Assembly: GCF_000016645.1 (NCBI RefSeq)
Contig: NC_009441.1
Location: 1,612,001 to 1,676,000, forward strand
Source of the DNA: Flavobacterium johnsoniae UW101
GTDB taxonomy: Bacteria; Bacteroidota; Bacteroidia; Flavobacteriales; Flavobacteriaceae
Direction of reading: 5' to 3'
Length of the DNA stretch: 64,000 nucleotides
Shown here: positions 1 to 7,447 of the stretch, piece by piece
Layout: each line of letters begins with the position of its first letter
How positions within the stretch are numbered: position 1 is the first letter of the stretch
Position numbers and translations under genes: made by a program
The notes under the pieces: generated by a model
Told to the model about the DNA's origin: nothing
The model's input: the letters and a program-made list of their open reading frames with translations, nothing else
Databases searched by the model: none

Positions 1-1134
1 AAATATGCTGATTATTCATGGAGTCTGGATCCAACGCATTATACCATTTTTGAGCATTTAGGAACTGAAGCCGAAGAAAAACAATGGGCCGATTACAGAG
101 TAACAGAAACTCCAAGTAAAGGAGTTATGATGTGGGGTAAAATGACAGATCCTTACAATCAATTGTCTATGGGGTATGCTTCTGAAAGTAATATTTCGAA
201 AATGTCAAGTGCCAATCGTGGTTTTGCTGCAAACCGTTTAATAGGTTATGCCGAAAGTCATGACGAAGAACGTTTGATGTATAAAAATGTGCAATACGGA
301 GCTTCAAACAGTGCTTATAATGTAAAAACATTAAATACCGCTTTATCCAGAATGTCGGCAATTGGAGCAGTTTCATTATTAGTTCCAGGACCAAAAATGA
401 TTTGGCACTTTGGAGAACTGGGCTGGGAGAGTTCAATTTTTACCTGTAATGATAATTCTGTAAATACAGATTCAGATAGTACAGGCGGAGATTGTAAACT
501 AGATACCAAACCACAGCCTCAGTGGGTAAATAACTGGTTAGGAAATTCAAACCGTAATAAAATTTACAACGATTGGGCTAAGATGATTACACTAAAAAAG
601 GCAGAACCTGTTTTTTTAGGAACTTCAACAATTCCAAATTCTAATTCGCTTACAGTAAACATTAAAATAACCAATGCAGGTTTAACTTCGGCACAATTAA
701 AAGACGTTTTGATTTTAGCCAATTTTGACGTTACAGCGCAAAACGTTTCGACAGGTTTTCCGTATGCAGGAACTTGGTACAATTTAATGGATAATACTAC
801 AATAAATGTTACTGATGTAAATGCTCCGATAAATTTACCTGCAGGTGAATATAGAATTTATGGAAACAAAACTGCCAATTTAGCTATCGAAGATTTTGAA
901 AAAGGAAGCACGGTGAATTTATATCCAAATCCGGTTTCAAATCATTTCACTTTAAGTACCGCAGTTTCAAAAGTTCAGATTTATTCAGTTTCAGGACAAT
1001 TTGTAAAAAGCTTTGCTTCAAACGGAAATGTTGATTTTCAATTTGGCGTAAGTGAATTACAAACAGGTTTGTATATCGTAAAAGCTTCAGATGAAAATGG
1101 TAAAATACAGGTAATGAAGTTTATTAAAAAATAA
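1..1134 (+). CDS. Secreted alpha-amylase family (GH13) glycosidase, 3' part
   Basis: This is the C-terminal 377 residues of a glycoside hydrolase 13 enzyme; the gene is cut by the window edge and the frame is open from base 1. The stretch 'YAESHDEERLMYKN' matches GH13 conserved region IV, where the His-Asp pair stabilises the substrate in the catalytic pocket. A short beta-rich domain C follows. The last 75 or so residues form a type IX secretion system type A tail, with 'LYPNPVSNHF' and 'GLYIVKASDENGK' followed by a terminal 'FIKK'. The protein should therefore cross the outer membrane by T9SS and act on alpha-glucans such as starch outside the cell. The first internal ATG codons (from 127) are not starts, because homology continues upstream. 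The subfamily and exact substrate cannot be fixed without the N-terminal half. Confidence 0.9.
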   Translation, partial: KYADYSWSLDPTHYTIFEHLGTEAEEKQWADYRVTETPSKGVMMWGKMTDPYNQLSMGYASESNISKMSSANRGFAANRLIGYAESHDEERLMYKNVQYGASNSAYNVKTLNTALSRMSAIGAVSLLVPGPKMIWHFGELGWESSIFTCNDNSVNTDSDSTGGDCKLDTKPQPQWVNNWLGNSNRNKIYNDWAKMITLKKAEPVFLGTSTIPNSNSLTVNIKITNAGLTSAQLKDVLILANFDVTAQNVSTGFPYAGTWYNLMDNTTINVTDVNAPINLPAGEYRIYGNKTANLAIEDFEKGSTVNLYPNPVSNHFTLSTAVSKVQIYSVSGQFVKSFASNGNVDFQFGVSELQTGLYIVKASDENGKIQVMKFIKK

Positions 1135-1188
1135 ACATTGAAAATATATCTCTAAACAGATTAAAAATTTGGTTTGGTTAGTAATGTG

Positions 1189-1224
1189 AAAGGGCTGTTC
1201 TATTGAAAAATAGACAGCCCTTTT
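1189..1224. terminator. Bidirectional terminator between amylase and MFS operon
   Basis: An inverted repeat pairs 'aaagggctgt' with 'acagccctttt' around an AT-rich centre. It has A-rich and T-rich flanks on both sides and lies between two convergent genes, so it probably ends both transcripts. Confidence 0.8.
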
Positions 1225-1249
1225 CTGGTTTAGTTGTTTATTGTTTCTG

Positions 1250-1477
1250 TTATTTCTTTTTATGGTTATACTCTCCAATAACAGCAAAATAACCAAATGT
1301 TCCTAAGCCTAAAACAATAAGAGGCGTGAGGATAAAAAGAATAATAATACCAAAGACTAAATCATCTTGCTGATCTGATAATAATTTAGGTAAGCCAAAT
1401 TCAAACACGCAGAAGTAAGCGGCCGCAACTGCCAAAATAACCCATAAAACGCCTAAAGCTTGTTTGATTGTATTCAT
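1250..1477 (-). CDS. Small two-TM membrane protein, partner of the MFS transporter
   Basis: A 75-residue protein with two predicted membrane helices (about residues 7-29 and 42-67) separated by a short acidic loop 'LSDQQDD', and ending in 'HKKK'. It starts 11 bases after the stop of the MHS-type transporter and is surely co-transcribed with it. Small two-helix proteins next to MFS transporters are known in Bacteroidetes and have been annotated as small subunits or DUFs, but I do not assign a named family. The context suggests an accessory or stabilising role for the transporter. That role is inferred from position only. Confidence 0.75.
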   Translation of the reverse strand: MNTIKQALGVLWVILAVAAAYFCVFEFGLPKLLSDQQDDLVFGIIILFILTPLIVLGLGTFGYFAVIGEYNHKKK

Positions 1478-1488
1478 GTTCTTAAATG

Positions 1489-2985
1489 TTAAAGATGATT
1501 AATTTTGTTTTTATTGTCTATGTAAATCATTCCAATTACGAAACAGATCGACGCAATAATAATAGGATACCAAAGTCCGTCAAGATAAAAATCGCTTTTT
1601 CCGGCTACTTTTGCATGAGTTACAAAATAAGTCGAAATTGCCGGCAGCAGACCTCCAAAAATTCCATTTCCTACATGATAAGGAAGTGACATAGAAGTAT
1701 ATCTGATTTTAGTTGGAAACATTTCAACTAAAAACGCTGCAATTGGACCATAAACCATTGTAACAAATAAAACCTGAATGAAAACTAAAAAAATTAAAGT
1801 CCATTCATCGCCAGAATTGATATTTATAGTAACACTGCTTTGAGATTTTTTCTTATCAGCAAAATCTGTTTTCTTTTCGATATACGTAGTTCCATCAGTA
1901 TAGGTTTTTGAAATCGTGGTAATTACATCATTATTTTTTGCTTTTTCGATCTTTTGAGAGGTTTGTTCTACAATTTCGGTTTTGTAACTCACATCAGTTG
2001 TGTTGTACATCATTTTATATATAGGTCTGTAGAATAAAATAGCCAGTAACATACCGAACATCATAATGTATTTACGGCCAACTTTGTCACTCAGCCATCC
2101 AAAAACAATAAAAAAAGGTGTTCCTATCAATAATGCAATTCCAAGTAAACTGTCAACTTGTGAAGAATCTACATTCATAACCGTTTTCATAAAACTCATA
2201 GCATAGAATTGTCCAGTATACCAAACAACACCCTGTCCCATTGTTGCGCCAAATAATGCCAAGAGAACAAACTTTAAATTGTATCGGTTTCCAAAACTTT
2301 CCTTTAAAGGATTTGTACTTGTTGTTCCTTCCTTTTTAGCTTTTGCAAAAACCGGTGATTCGTCCATATTTTTTCTAATTAAATATGAAACTCCCACCAT
2401 TGCAATAGAAACCCAAAAAGGAACACGCCATCCCCATGAATCAAAAGCTTCGGCCGAAAGTACATTTTTGGTAGCCAGAATAACCATCAAAGAAATAAAT
2501 AAACCAACCGTTGCAGTAGTCTGGATCCACGATGTCCAATATCCTTTTTGCCCAGCCGGAGCATGTTCGGCAACATAAGTCGCTGCGCCGCCATATTCTC
2601 CGCCAAGAGCCAAACCTTGCAATAAACGCAGAATCAAAACTAACAGAGGCGCGAGAAAACCAATGGTTTCATAACTTGGAATACAGCCTATTAAAAAAGT
2701 AGAACCTCCCATTAATAATAAAGTAGCCATGAAAGTATATTTTCGGCCGATAATATCTCCCAATCGTCCAAAAAATAAAGCGCCAAAAGGTCTGACAACA
2801 AATCCGGCGGCAAACGTGGCTAATGTAGATAAAAACGCTGCTGTTGGATTATCACTCGGAAAGAATTTAGTTGAAATTACAACGGCCAAACTCCCAAAAA
2901 TATAGAAATCGTACCATTCAATCATTGTTCCCATAGAAGAGGCCGAAATTACTTTCCAAATGCCTTTAGTAGAAGTTTTGCTCAT
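1489..2985 (-). CDS. MHS-family MFS transporter (metabolite:H+ symporter)
   Basis: A 498-residue major facilitator protein of the metabolite:proton symporter group (ProP, KgtP, ShiA relatives). The start 'MSKTSTKGIWKVISAS' is chosen because 'GTMIEWYDFYIFG' (residues 19-31) is the conserved first-helix motif of the family, and the 32 codons upstream in frame look like AT-rich leader. 'GRLGDIIGRK' is the helix 2-3 signature. Between helices 8 and 9 lies an extra hydrophilic insert of about 60 residues rich in Lys, Asp, Ser and Thr, which typical proteobacterial members lack. The likely substrate is an organic acid or osmolyte. The small membrane protein directly downstream is probably part of the same unit. 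Confidence 0.88.
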   Translation of the reverse strand: MSKTSTKGIWKVISASSMGTMIEWYDFYIFGSLAVVISTKFFPSDNPTAAFLSTLATFAAGFVVRPFGALFFGRLGDIIGRKYTFMATLLLMGGSTFLIGCIPSYETIGFLAPLLVLILRLLQGLALGGEYGGAATYVAEHAPAGQKGYWTSWIQTTATVGLFISLMVILATKNVLSAEAFDSWGWRVPFWVSIAMVGVSYLIRKNMDESPVFAKAKKEGTTSTNPLKESFGNRYNLKFVLLALFGATMGQGVVWYTGQFYAMSFMKTVMNVDSSQVDSLLGIALLIGTPFFIVFGWLSDKVGRKYIMMFGMLLAILFYRPIYKMMYNTTDVSYKTEIVEQTSQKIEKAKNNDVITTISKTYTDGTTYIEKKTDFADKKKSQSSVTININSGDEWTLIFLVFIQVLFVTMVYGPIAAFLVEMFPTKIRYTSMSLPYHVGNGIFGGLLPAISTYFVTHAKVAGKSDFYLDGLWYPIIIASICFVIGMIYIDNKNKINHL

Positions 2986-3211
2986 AAAACGTTCTGTTGA
3001 TTTAATAATGAATAAAAAAATAAAATACGATTTTACGAATATATAAGATATTTTTTTATTTAGTTGATACTTTTTTAACAAAAACTAATTAATTGTTAAT
3101 AATACATTTTTAATCAGTCAATACTTAATAATTAGAAATATATCATAGAATGCAGGTGTGCCTAAACCCTTATATAGTATAAGGATGCATGGATTTCAAA
3201 AAAGAAAACAC

Positions 3212-3219
3212 TAGTTTTG
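3212..3219 (+). promoter_or_regulatory. -7 promoter element of the B12 riboswitch transcript
   Basis: 'TAGTTTTG' fits the Bacteroidetes -7 consensus TAnnTTTG and ends about 27 bases before the riboswitch core. No good TTTG is seen at the -33 distance, so only half of the promoter is supported. Confidence 0.5.
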
Positions 3220-3245
3220 CAGCTCAAAATTTAAATCAGAAAATG

Positions 3246-3405
3246 GTTGTCATGTTTGATTAAATATGACATTAAAAGGGAATTTGGTGCAAATCCAAAA
3301 CTGTCCCGCAGCTGTAAGCTCATTAACTGAAACCCTTTAATATGTCACTTTTCAATTCGAAAGGGAAGGCTGGGTGTAGGGAGCAAGTCAGAAGACCTGC
3401 CATTT
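3246..3405 (+). promoter_or_regulatory. Cobalamin riboswitch (AdoCbl class)
   Basis: Nearly all core blocks of the B12 aptamer are present in order. These are 'gggaatttggtgcaaatcc' near 3278, 'ctgtcccgcagctgtaagc' at 3301-3319, 'aagggaaggc' at 3361-3370, and the B12-box-like 'agtcagaagacctgcc' ending at 3401. A long peripheral stem pairs 'tgacattaaaaggg' with 'ccctttaatatgtca'. Binding of a cobalamin normally lowers expression of the downstream uptake genes. The next gene on this strand, about 300 bases further, is a DUF5074 lipoprotein, a family that includes the B12-binding protein BtuG. The whole stretch from 2986 to 3701 is leader and promoter DNA with no other gene. Confidence 0.95.
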
Positions 3406-3499
3406 TTATAGTAATAACAGCTTTCGGGGATTGAAGCTTGAATTAAGAATAATACTTTTTCACTCTAAGTGATAATGAGTATTGTTTGATCATTCTATT

Positions 3500-3533
3500 C
3501 TCGTAAGCTAAATAAGTTTATGAGTTTTTTTTT
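3500..3533 (+). terminator. Riboswitch expression-platform terminator
   Basis: 'ctcgtaagct' pairs with 'agtttatgag' (10 bp including two G-U pairs) around the loop 'aaata' and is followed by nine T residues. It lies about 95 bases after the aptamer and 170 bases before the coding start. The placement suggests that cobalamin binding leads to premature termination. I did not identify a convincing antiterminator pairing. Confidence 0.7.
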
Positions 3534-3701
3534 CTGCAAATGCGATATCTTAAAAACAGTTTCTTTTTGAGTGTTTTTTTCTTCTTGACGTTTCCTTTTC
3601 TCTATCAAAAAAATCATTAAACATGTCATTGCTCCAGAAACATAGTTTTTAGTGCACTGGATTTAAACATTTAAGTAATATAATTTTTTAAATATTTAAT
3701 A

Positions 3702-5021
3702 ATGAGAAACAATTTTTTTTCTAAGCAATTAATCGCCATTGCTTCTTTAATGATGCTGGTAACTTCATGTAATAATGATGATGATTTTACGGCGGCGCCT
3801 GTAATCAAGGGAGAACAGCAGTTAAAAGATACTTTGACAATTGGAAAAACACTTCAGCTGAGTTCAAAAATAAAAGACAGAAATAATGTTTCATTTGAAT
3901 GGGCAGTAAACGGAAATGTTGTAGGATCTGATTCGACATATACTTTTAAACCAGAAACAAGAGGAGATTTTAAAATTACGATGACTGCTAAAAACAATGG
4001 CGGAAACGTATCTCTAACTTACGATATTCACACATTTGGAGCTTATGAAAACGGATTCTTTATGATTAATGAAGGATGGTTTGGGCATGGAACAGGAACA
4101 GTTGGGTTTTACAGATACGATACAAAAGCAATAGAAGACAGTGTTTTTGTAAAAGTAAATCCAGATAAAGATTTAAAACCAGAATCGTCAACTTTAGAGT
4201 TTGGAACTGTCTTTAATAAAAAGCTATTCTTGGTGTCTAAAGTCGGCGGACCGGTTGTAGTTGCAGATGCTTATTCGCTTAAAGAAGAAAAAAGAATTCC
4301 GGCTCAGGGTGGAAACGACTGGCGTGCGATAGTTGGAATTGATGAAAATCAGGCTTTGCTTACTTCTGGAAAAGGAATATTCAAACTTAATTTGAATACA
4401 ATGGAATTAAACGGACAAGTTGAAGGAATTACAGGTCAGGTAGGAGACATTGTAAAAGTTAACGGATTCATTTTTGCATTGTCGGCATCAAAAGGGGTTA
4501 TTGTAATTAATGCTACAACATTAGCAGTCGAAAAAACAATTTCAGGAATGGTTCTGGGATTTGCTGTTACTGATGATAAAAAAGTATGGGCCGCAGGCGG
4601 AACAAAACTTATCAATATAGACTCTAATACTCTTGAGGTAAAAGAAATCGCATTAGGTTTTCAGGCTTACGGAAGCTGGGGAGCCTGGCATCCGGGATCT
4701 ATTACAGCTGCAAAAAATGCTGTTTTCATTGCCAAAAATGGAAGCTGGAGCGGTGGTAAAGAAATTTATAAATATAACGGAGATGTTTCTTCATTAGCTT
4801 CGCCTTTTGTTACATTAACAGATTCTAATATATTATATGGAGCGGGAATTGGATATGATAAAAAGAAAAACACTTTAGTAATTAATACAGTAAACGAAGG
4901 ATATGGAGCAAATTTTGCGATCAATAACCTTTATTTATTCAATGGAGATTCTGGAGCTAAAACAGGAACAGTAAGTTTTTCAGGATATTATTTCCCGGCG
5001 GTTTCTGTGTTCCATCAATAA
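3702..5021 (+). CDS. DUF5074 beta-propeller lipoprotein, BtuG-like B12-binding candidate
   Basis: A 439-residue surface lipoprotein candidate. The signal peptide ends in the lipobox 'LVTSC' with Cys23, followed by 'NNDDD', an acidic patch like the lipoprotein export signals that move Bacteroidetes lipoproteins to the cell surface. Residues about 30-110 form an Ig/PKD-like domain ('FEWAVNGNVVGSDSTYTFKP'). Residues about 115-439 form repeated propeller blades of the YncE/DUF5074 type. In Bacteroides, BtuG proteins of this fold bind vitamin B12 very tightly and pass it to the BtuB receptor. The upstream cobalamin riboswitch supports the same job here. Unusually, no btuB, btuF or btuCD gene follows; a strong hairpin and poly-T close the transcript immediately. 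B12 binding itself is inferred. Confidence 0.85.
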   Translation: MRNNFFSKQLIAIASLMMLVTSCNNDDDFTAAPVIKGEQQLKDTLTIGKTLQLSSKIKDRNNVSFEWAVNGNVVGSDSTYTFKPETRGDFKITMTAKNNGGNVSLTYDIHTFGAYENGFFMINEGWFGHGTGTVGFYRYDTKAIEDSVFVKVNPDKDLKPESSTLEFGTVFNKKLFLVSKVGGPVVVADAYSLKEEKRIPAQGGNDWRAIVGIDENQALLTSGKGIFKLNLNTMELNGQVEGITGQVGDIVKVNGFIFALSASKGVIVINATTLAVEKTISGMVLGFAVTDDKKVWAAGGTKLINIDSNTLEVKEIALGFQAYGSWGAWHPGSITAAKNAVFIAKNGSWSGGKEIYKYNGDVSSLASPFVTLTDSNILYGAGIGYDKKKNTLVINTVNEGYGANFAINNLYLFNGDSGAKTGTVSFSGYYFPAVSVFHQ

Positions 5022-5041
5022 GATTTTTTAGACTAGGTTTT

Positions 5042-5118
5042 TTAACCGCAAAGACCGCAAGGTAAAAACGCAAAGTTCGCAAAGCTTTATCAATATAAAG
5101 CTTTGCGAACTTTTTTTT
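5042..5118. repeat. Intergenic palindromic repeat, family A, copy 1
   Basis: A unit built from variants of 'accgcaaagaccgcaag' and 'cgcaaagttcgcaaag', ending in a long hairpin. A second copy at 31002-31148 shares the identical 21-base segment around 'cgcaaagttcgcaaagcttt'. Translations of such units give meaningless Leu/Arg/Cys-rich peptides. I regard it as an interspersed non-coding repeat of the genome. Confidence 0.8.
5072..5118 (+). terminator. Terminator of the DUF5074 gene, formed by the repeat
   Basis: A perfect 19-bp stem (5072-5090 with 5095-5113) closes on a 4-base loop and runs into eight T residues. It is the first hairpin after the stop codon at 5021. It coincides with the 3' half of repeat family A, so the repeat appears to serve as a terminator. 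Confidence 0.8.
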
Positions 5119-5185
5119 AGCCACAGATTATACAGATTAAAATGATTTTTAAAAACCTGTATAATCTGTGTTATCTGTGGGCTAT
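5119..5185. repeat. Intergenic inverted repeat, family B ('ccacagatta')
   Basis: 'cacagattatacag' (5122-5135) is perfectly complementary to 'ctgtataatctgtg' (5157-5170). The outer parts repeat 'atctgtgg' and 'tagcc/ggcta'. It directly follows repeat A and lies in a gene-free stretch. I know similar 'atctgtggc' units from flavobacterial genomes, but no second copy was seen in this window. Confidence 0.7.
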
Positions 5186-5230
5186 TGTTTTTTACTTTTC
5201 GGTTTAAATTTTTCCGAAAATAATAAAAAC

Positions 5231-5259
5231 AAAAAACCCGAATATTGCTATTCGGGTTT
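5231..5259 (-). terminator. Terminator downstream of tRNA-Phe
   Basis: The hairpin 'aaaacccgaata'/'tattcgggtttt' with a 4-base loop begins immediately at the tRNA 3' end. On the minus strand it is followed by a run of T residues. Confidence 0.85.
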
Positions 5260-5335
5260 TGGTGGTACCTCCAGGGATCGAACCAGGGACACATGGATTT
5301 TCAGTCCATTGCTCTACCATCTGAGCTAAGGTACC
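5260..5335 (-). tRNA. tRNA-Phe (anticodon GAA)
   Basis: The minus strand folds into a full cloverleaf. The acceptor stem is GGTACCT/AGGTACC, the D arm GCTC...GAGC, the anticodon stem ATGGA/TCCAT with loop CTGAAAA (anticodon GAA), and the T arm CCTGG TTCGATC CCTGG. The discriminator is A and CCA is encoded (5260-5262). Length is 76 bases. A consensus promoter lies just upstream and a terminator just downstream, so it is a single-gene transcript. Confidence 0.97.
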
Positions 5336-5356
5336 GTCTTGTGCTCAATGCGGGTG

Positions 5357-5387
5357 CAAAGATAGAATCATTTTCCGTTTATCCAAA
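5357..5387 (-). promoter_or_regulatory. Promoter of tRNA-Phe
   Basis: On the minus strand TTTG (5384-5387), a 19-base spacer and TATCTTTG (5357-5364) match the Bacteroidetes primary sigma consensus exactly. The tRNA begins about 21 bases further. Confidence 0.85.
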
Positions 5388-5391
5388 ACAT

Positions 5392-5420
5392 TTTAGAAAA
5401 AAAATCAATTCGTATCTTCG
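5392..5420 (+). promoter_or_regulatory. Promoter of coaX
   Basis: 'TATCTTCG' (5413-5420) is one base off the -7 consensus and lies 18 bases before the ATG. An imperfect -33 element 'TTTA' lies near 5392-5395. It is divergent from the tRNA promoter next to it. Confidence 0.6.
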
Positions 5421-5438
5421 CAAAAACAAAAAAGAAAA

Positions 5439-6173
5439 ATGATTTTAACTGTCGATGTTGGAAATACCAGAATTAAAGCTGCTGTCTTTGAAGGGAGTAG
5501 TGTTTTGGAGTATTTCGTTTTTGAAAAAAATGAGCTTGAAAAAAGAATTGAAAAAATTTTAGAAAAATTTCCAAACTGCTCAGATTTGGTTGTTGCCTCG
5601 GTTGGAGATGTCGAAAAACAATCTTTTTTGAGTTTTGAAAAACAGTTAAATGTTCATTTTTTTACACACGAAGATATTTTCCCGTTTCATAATAAATATG
5701 CAACACCAAAAACTTTAGGAATCGACAGAATGATTTTGGCTGCCGGAGCAACACTGCAGTTTCCGAAACAAAATCGATTAGTTATAGATGCCGGAACCTG
5801 CATTACCTACGATTTTATCGACGAAAACGATAATTATCTGGGCGGTGCAATCTCTCCAGGGCTTCGTTTGCGTTACGAAACCTTACACAATTACACAGCC
5901 AGACTCCCTTTGCTTACTTTAGATCAGCCCCATTCTTACATTGGAGATTCAACCGCACAGGCGATTCATTCTGGTGTTGTGAATGGTTTCGTCTATGAGA
6001 TTGACGGTTTTATCGATGAATATCGCTCGAACTTTTCAAATTTTATAATAATTTTAACGGGAGGCGATGCAGAATTTTTGGCTAAACGATTAAAAAATAC
6101 CATATTTGCCAATTCAAATTTCCTTCTGGAGAGTTTGAGCCAAACATATCAATATAAAATCGACAATGATTAA
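5439..6173 (+). CDS. coaX: Type III pantothenate kinase
   Basis: Phosphorylates pantothenate to 4'-phosphopantothenate, the first step of coenzyme A synthesis, in the cytoplasm. The 244-residue length is usual for CoaX. The ASKHA phosphate-binding motif 'DVGNT' is at residues 6-10, 'GIDR' at 94-97 and 'DAGTCITYD' at 117-125. 'GGAISPGLRLRYETLH' and a late 'LTGGDAEFL' complete the fold. Type III kinases need a monovalent cation and are not inhibited by CoA. The stop codon overlaps the start of the next gene by 8 bases, so the two are translationally coupled. coaX heads this envelope gene run from a promoter divergent to tRNA-Phe. Confidence 0.96.
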   Translation: MILTVDVGNTRIKAAVFEGSSVLEYFVFEKNELEKRIEKILEKFPNCSDLVVASVGDVEKQSFLSFEKQLNVHFFTHEDIFPFHNKYATPKTLGIDRMILAAGATLQFPKQNRLVIDAGTCITYDFIDENDNYLGGAISPGLRLRYETLHNYTARLPLLTLDQPHSYIGDSTAQAIHSGVVNGFVYEIDGFIDEYRSNFSNFIIILTGGDAEFLAKRLKNTIFANSNFLLESLSQTYQYKIDND

Positions 6174-7395
6174 AAAAATTATAATAAGTGCTTGTTTGCT
6201 TATATCGTTCGTTTCATTTGCTCAGCAAGGTACTGCATCGCCATATTCTTTTTATGGAATTGGAGATATCAAGTTTAAAGGAACTTTAGAGTACAGATCT
6301 ATGGCGGGCGTTGCTGTTGAGCAGGATAGTATTCACTTGAATATTGAAAATCCAGCAAGTTATGCCAGTTTAATGCAGACTACTTTTACAGTAGGAGGAA
6401 CTTTTGGAACTTCGACATTAAAATCGAATACTGGATCTGCAAAAGCACAAAGAACAACTTTTGATTATTTAGCTGTTGGAATTCCAGTTGGAAAATTTGG
6501 AGTATCGTTTGGTTTAATTCCATTATCATCTGTTGGATATAAAATTTTAGATGATAATACTGCGACAGAAGGAGCTGTAAGTTCTCAGTTAAGCGGAAAA
6601 GGCGGTATTAATAAAGTATATTTTGGTGTAGGTTATAAAATTAAACCGCACTGGACTATTGGAGCTGATGTTCAATATAACTTTGGAAAAATTACAACAA
6701 CAAGTATAGAGCAGGTAACCGGTGTTCAAAATGGTACATCAGAATCAAATGCTTCTACTTTATCCGGAGCTAATTTTGATTTAGGTACAATGTACCAGAC
6801 AAAGATTTATAAAAAAGTAAACCTGTTTACAAGTTTGAGTTATACATTTTCAAGTAATTTAAATTCTGAAAATGTACGAGAAATTAATGTAAGCGGCGAT
6901 CCGGACCCTTATGCATATCCTGCATCAACTACTAAATTAAAACTTCCGAGCCGAGTAATTATTGGAGCAGGTATTGGTGAGTCAAGAAAATGGTTAGTAG
7001 GTACTACATTGGCTTTTCAGGGAGAAGGACAGCTGACAAACTATTACAATGCAATGGATAACGTTCGATACGAGAATTATGCTAAATATGCAATTGGAGG
7101 TTACTACATTCCAAATTACACCTCTTTTACAAGTTATTTAAGCAGAATTACATATCGTGCAGGTTTGAAATACGAGAAAATTGGTTTAATTGTTAACAAC
7201 GAATCAATTAAAGATGTAGGGATGACTTTAGGAGCTGGAATTCCAATTCCGGGATATTTTTCTAATGTAAACATAGGAATTGAATTTGGTAAAAAAGGAA
7301 CAGTTTCTTCAAACCTGGTTCAGGAAAATTATGTAAACTTTAGTGTAGGATTCTCATTTAATGATAAATGGTTTGTGAAGAGCAAATTCAACTAA
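6166..7395 (+). CDS. Outer-membrane beta-barrel protein
   Basis: A 409-residue secreted protein with signal peptide 'MIKKIIISACLLISFVSFAQ'. The mature part starts 'QGTASPYSFYGIGDIKF', a pattern common to Bacteroidetes outer-membrane porin-like proteins. Alternating Gly/aromatic beta strands run to the end, which finishes 'FSFNDKWFVKSKFN'. It resembles FadL/PorV-like barrels in general architecture, but I do not claim a named family or substrate. It overlaps coaX by 8 bases and precedes lptC, so it sits in an envelope biogenesis context. Confidence 0.75.
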   Translation: MIKKIIISACLLISFVSFAQQGTASPYSFYGIGDIKFKGTLEYRSMAGVAVEQDSIHLNIENPASYASLMQTTFTVGGTFGTSTLKSNTGSAKAQRTTFDYLAVGIPVGKFGVSFGLIPLSSVGYKILDDNTATEGAVSSQLSGKGGINKVYFGVGYKIKPHWTIGADVQYNFGKITTTSIEQVTGVQNGTSESNASTLSGANFDLGTMYQTKIYKKVNLFTSLSYTFSSNLNSENVREINVSGDPDPYAYPASTTKLKLPSRVIIGAGIGESRKWLVGTTLAFQGEGQLTNYYNAMDNVRYENYAKYAIGGYYIPNYTSFTSYLSRITYRAGLKYEKIGLIVNNESIKDVGMTLGAGIPIPGYFSNVNIGIEFGKKGTVSSNLVQENYVNFSVGFSFNDKWFVKSKFN

Positions 7396-7447
7396 ACATA
7401 AAAATATATGTTTTTATAAGCTCATTACAATTTATTACATTTGGCAA

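Noticed and set aside
5042..5185. A CRISPR array
   Set aside because: The repeats are inverted and of two different kinds, with no regular spacers and no cas gene.
5028..5294. An 88-codon minus-strand frame across the repeats and tRNA-Phe
   Set aside because: It is made of translated repeat DNA and tRNA sequence with no protein-like pattern.
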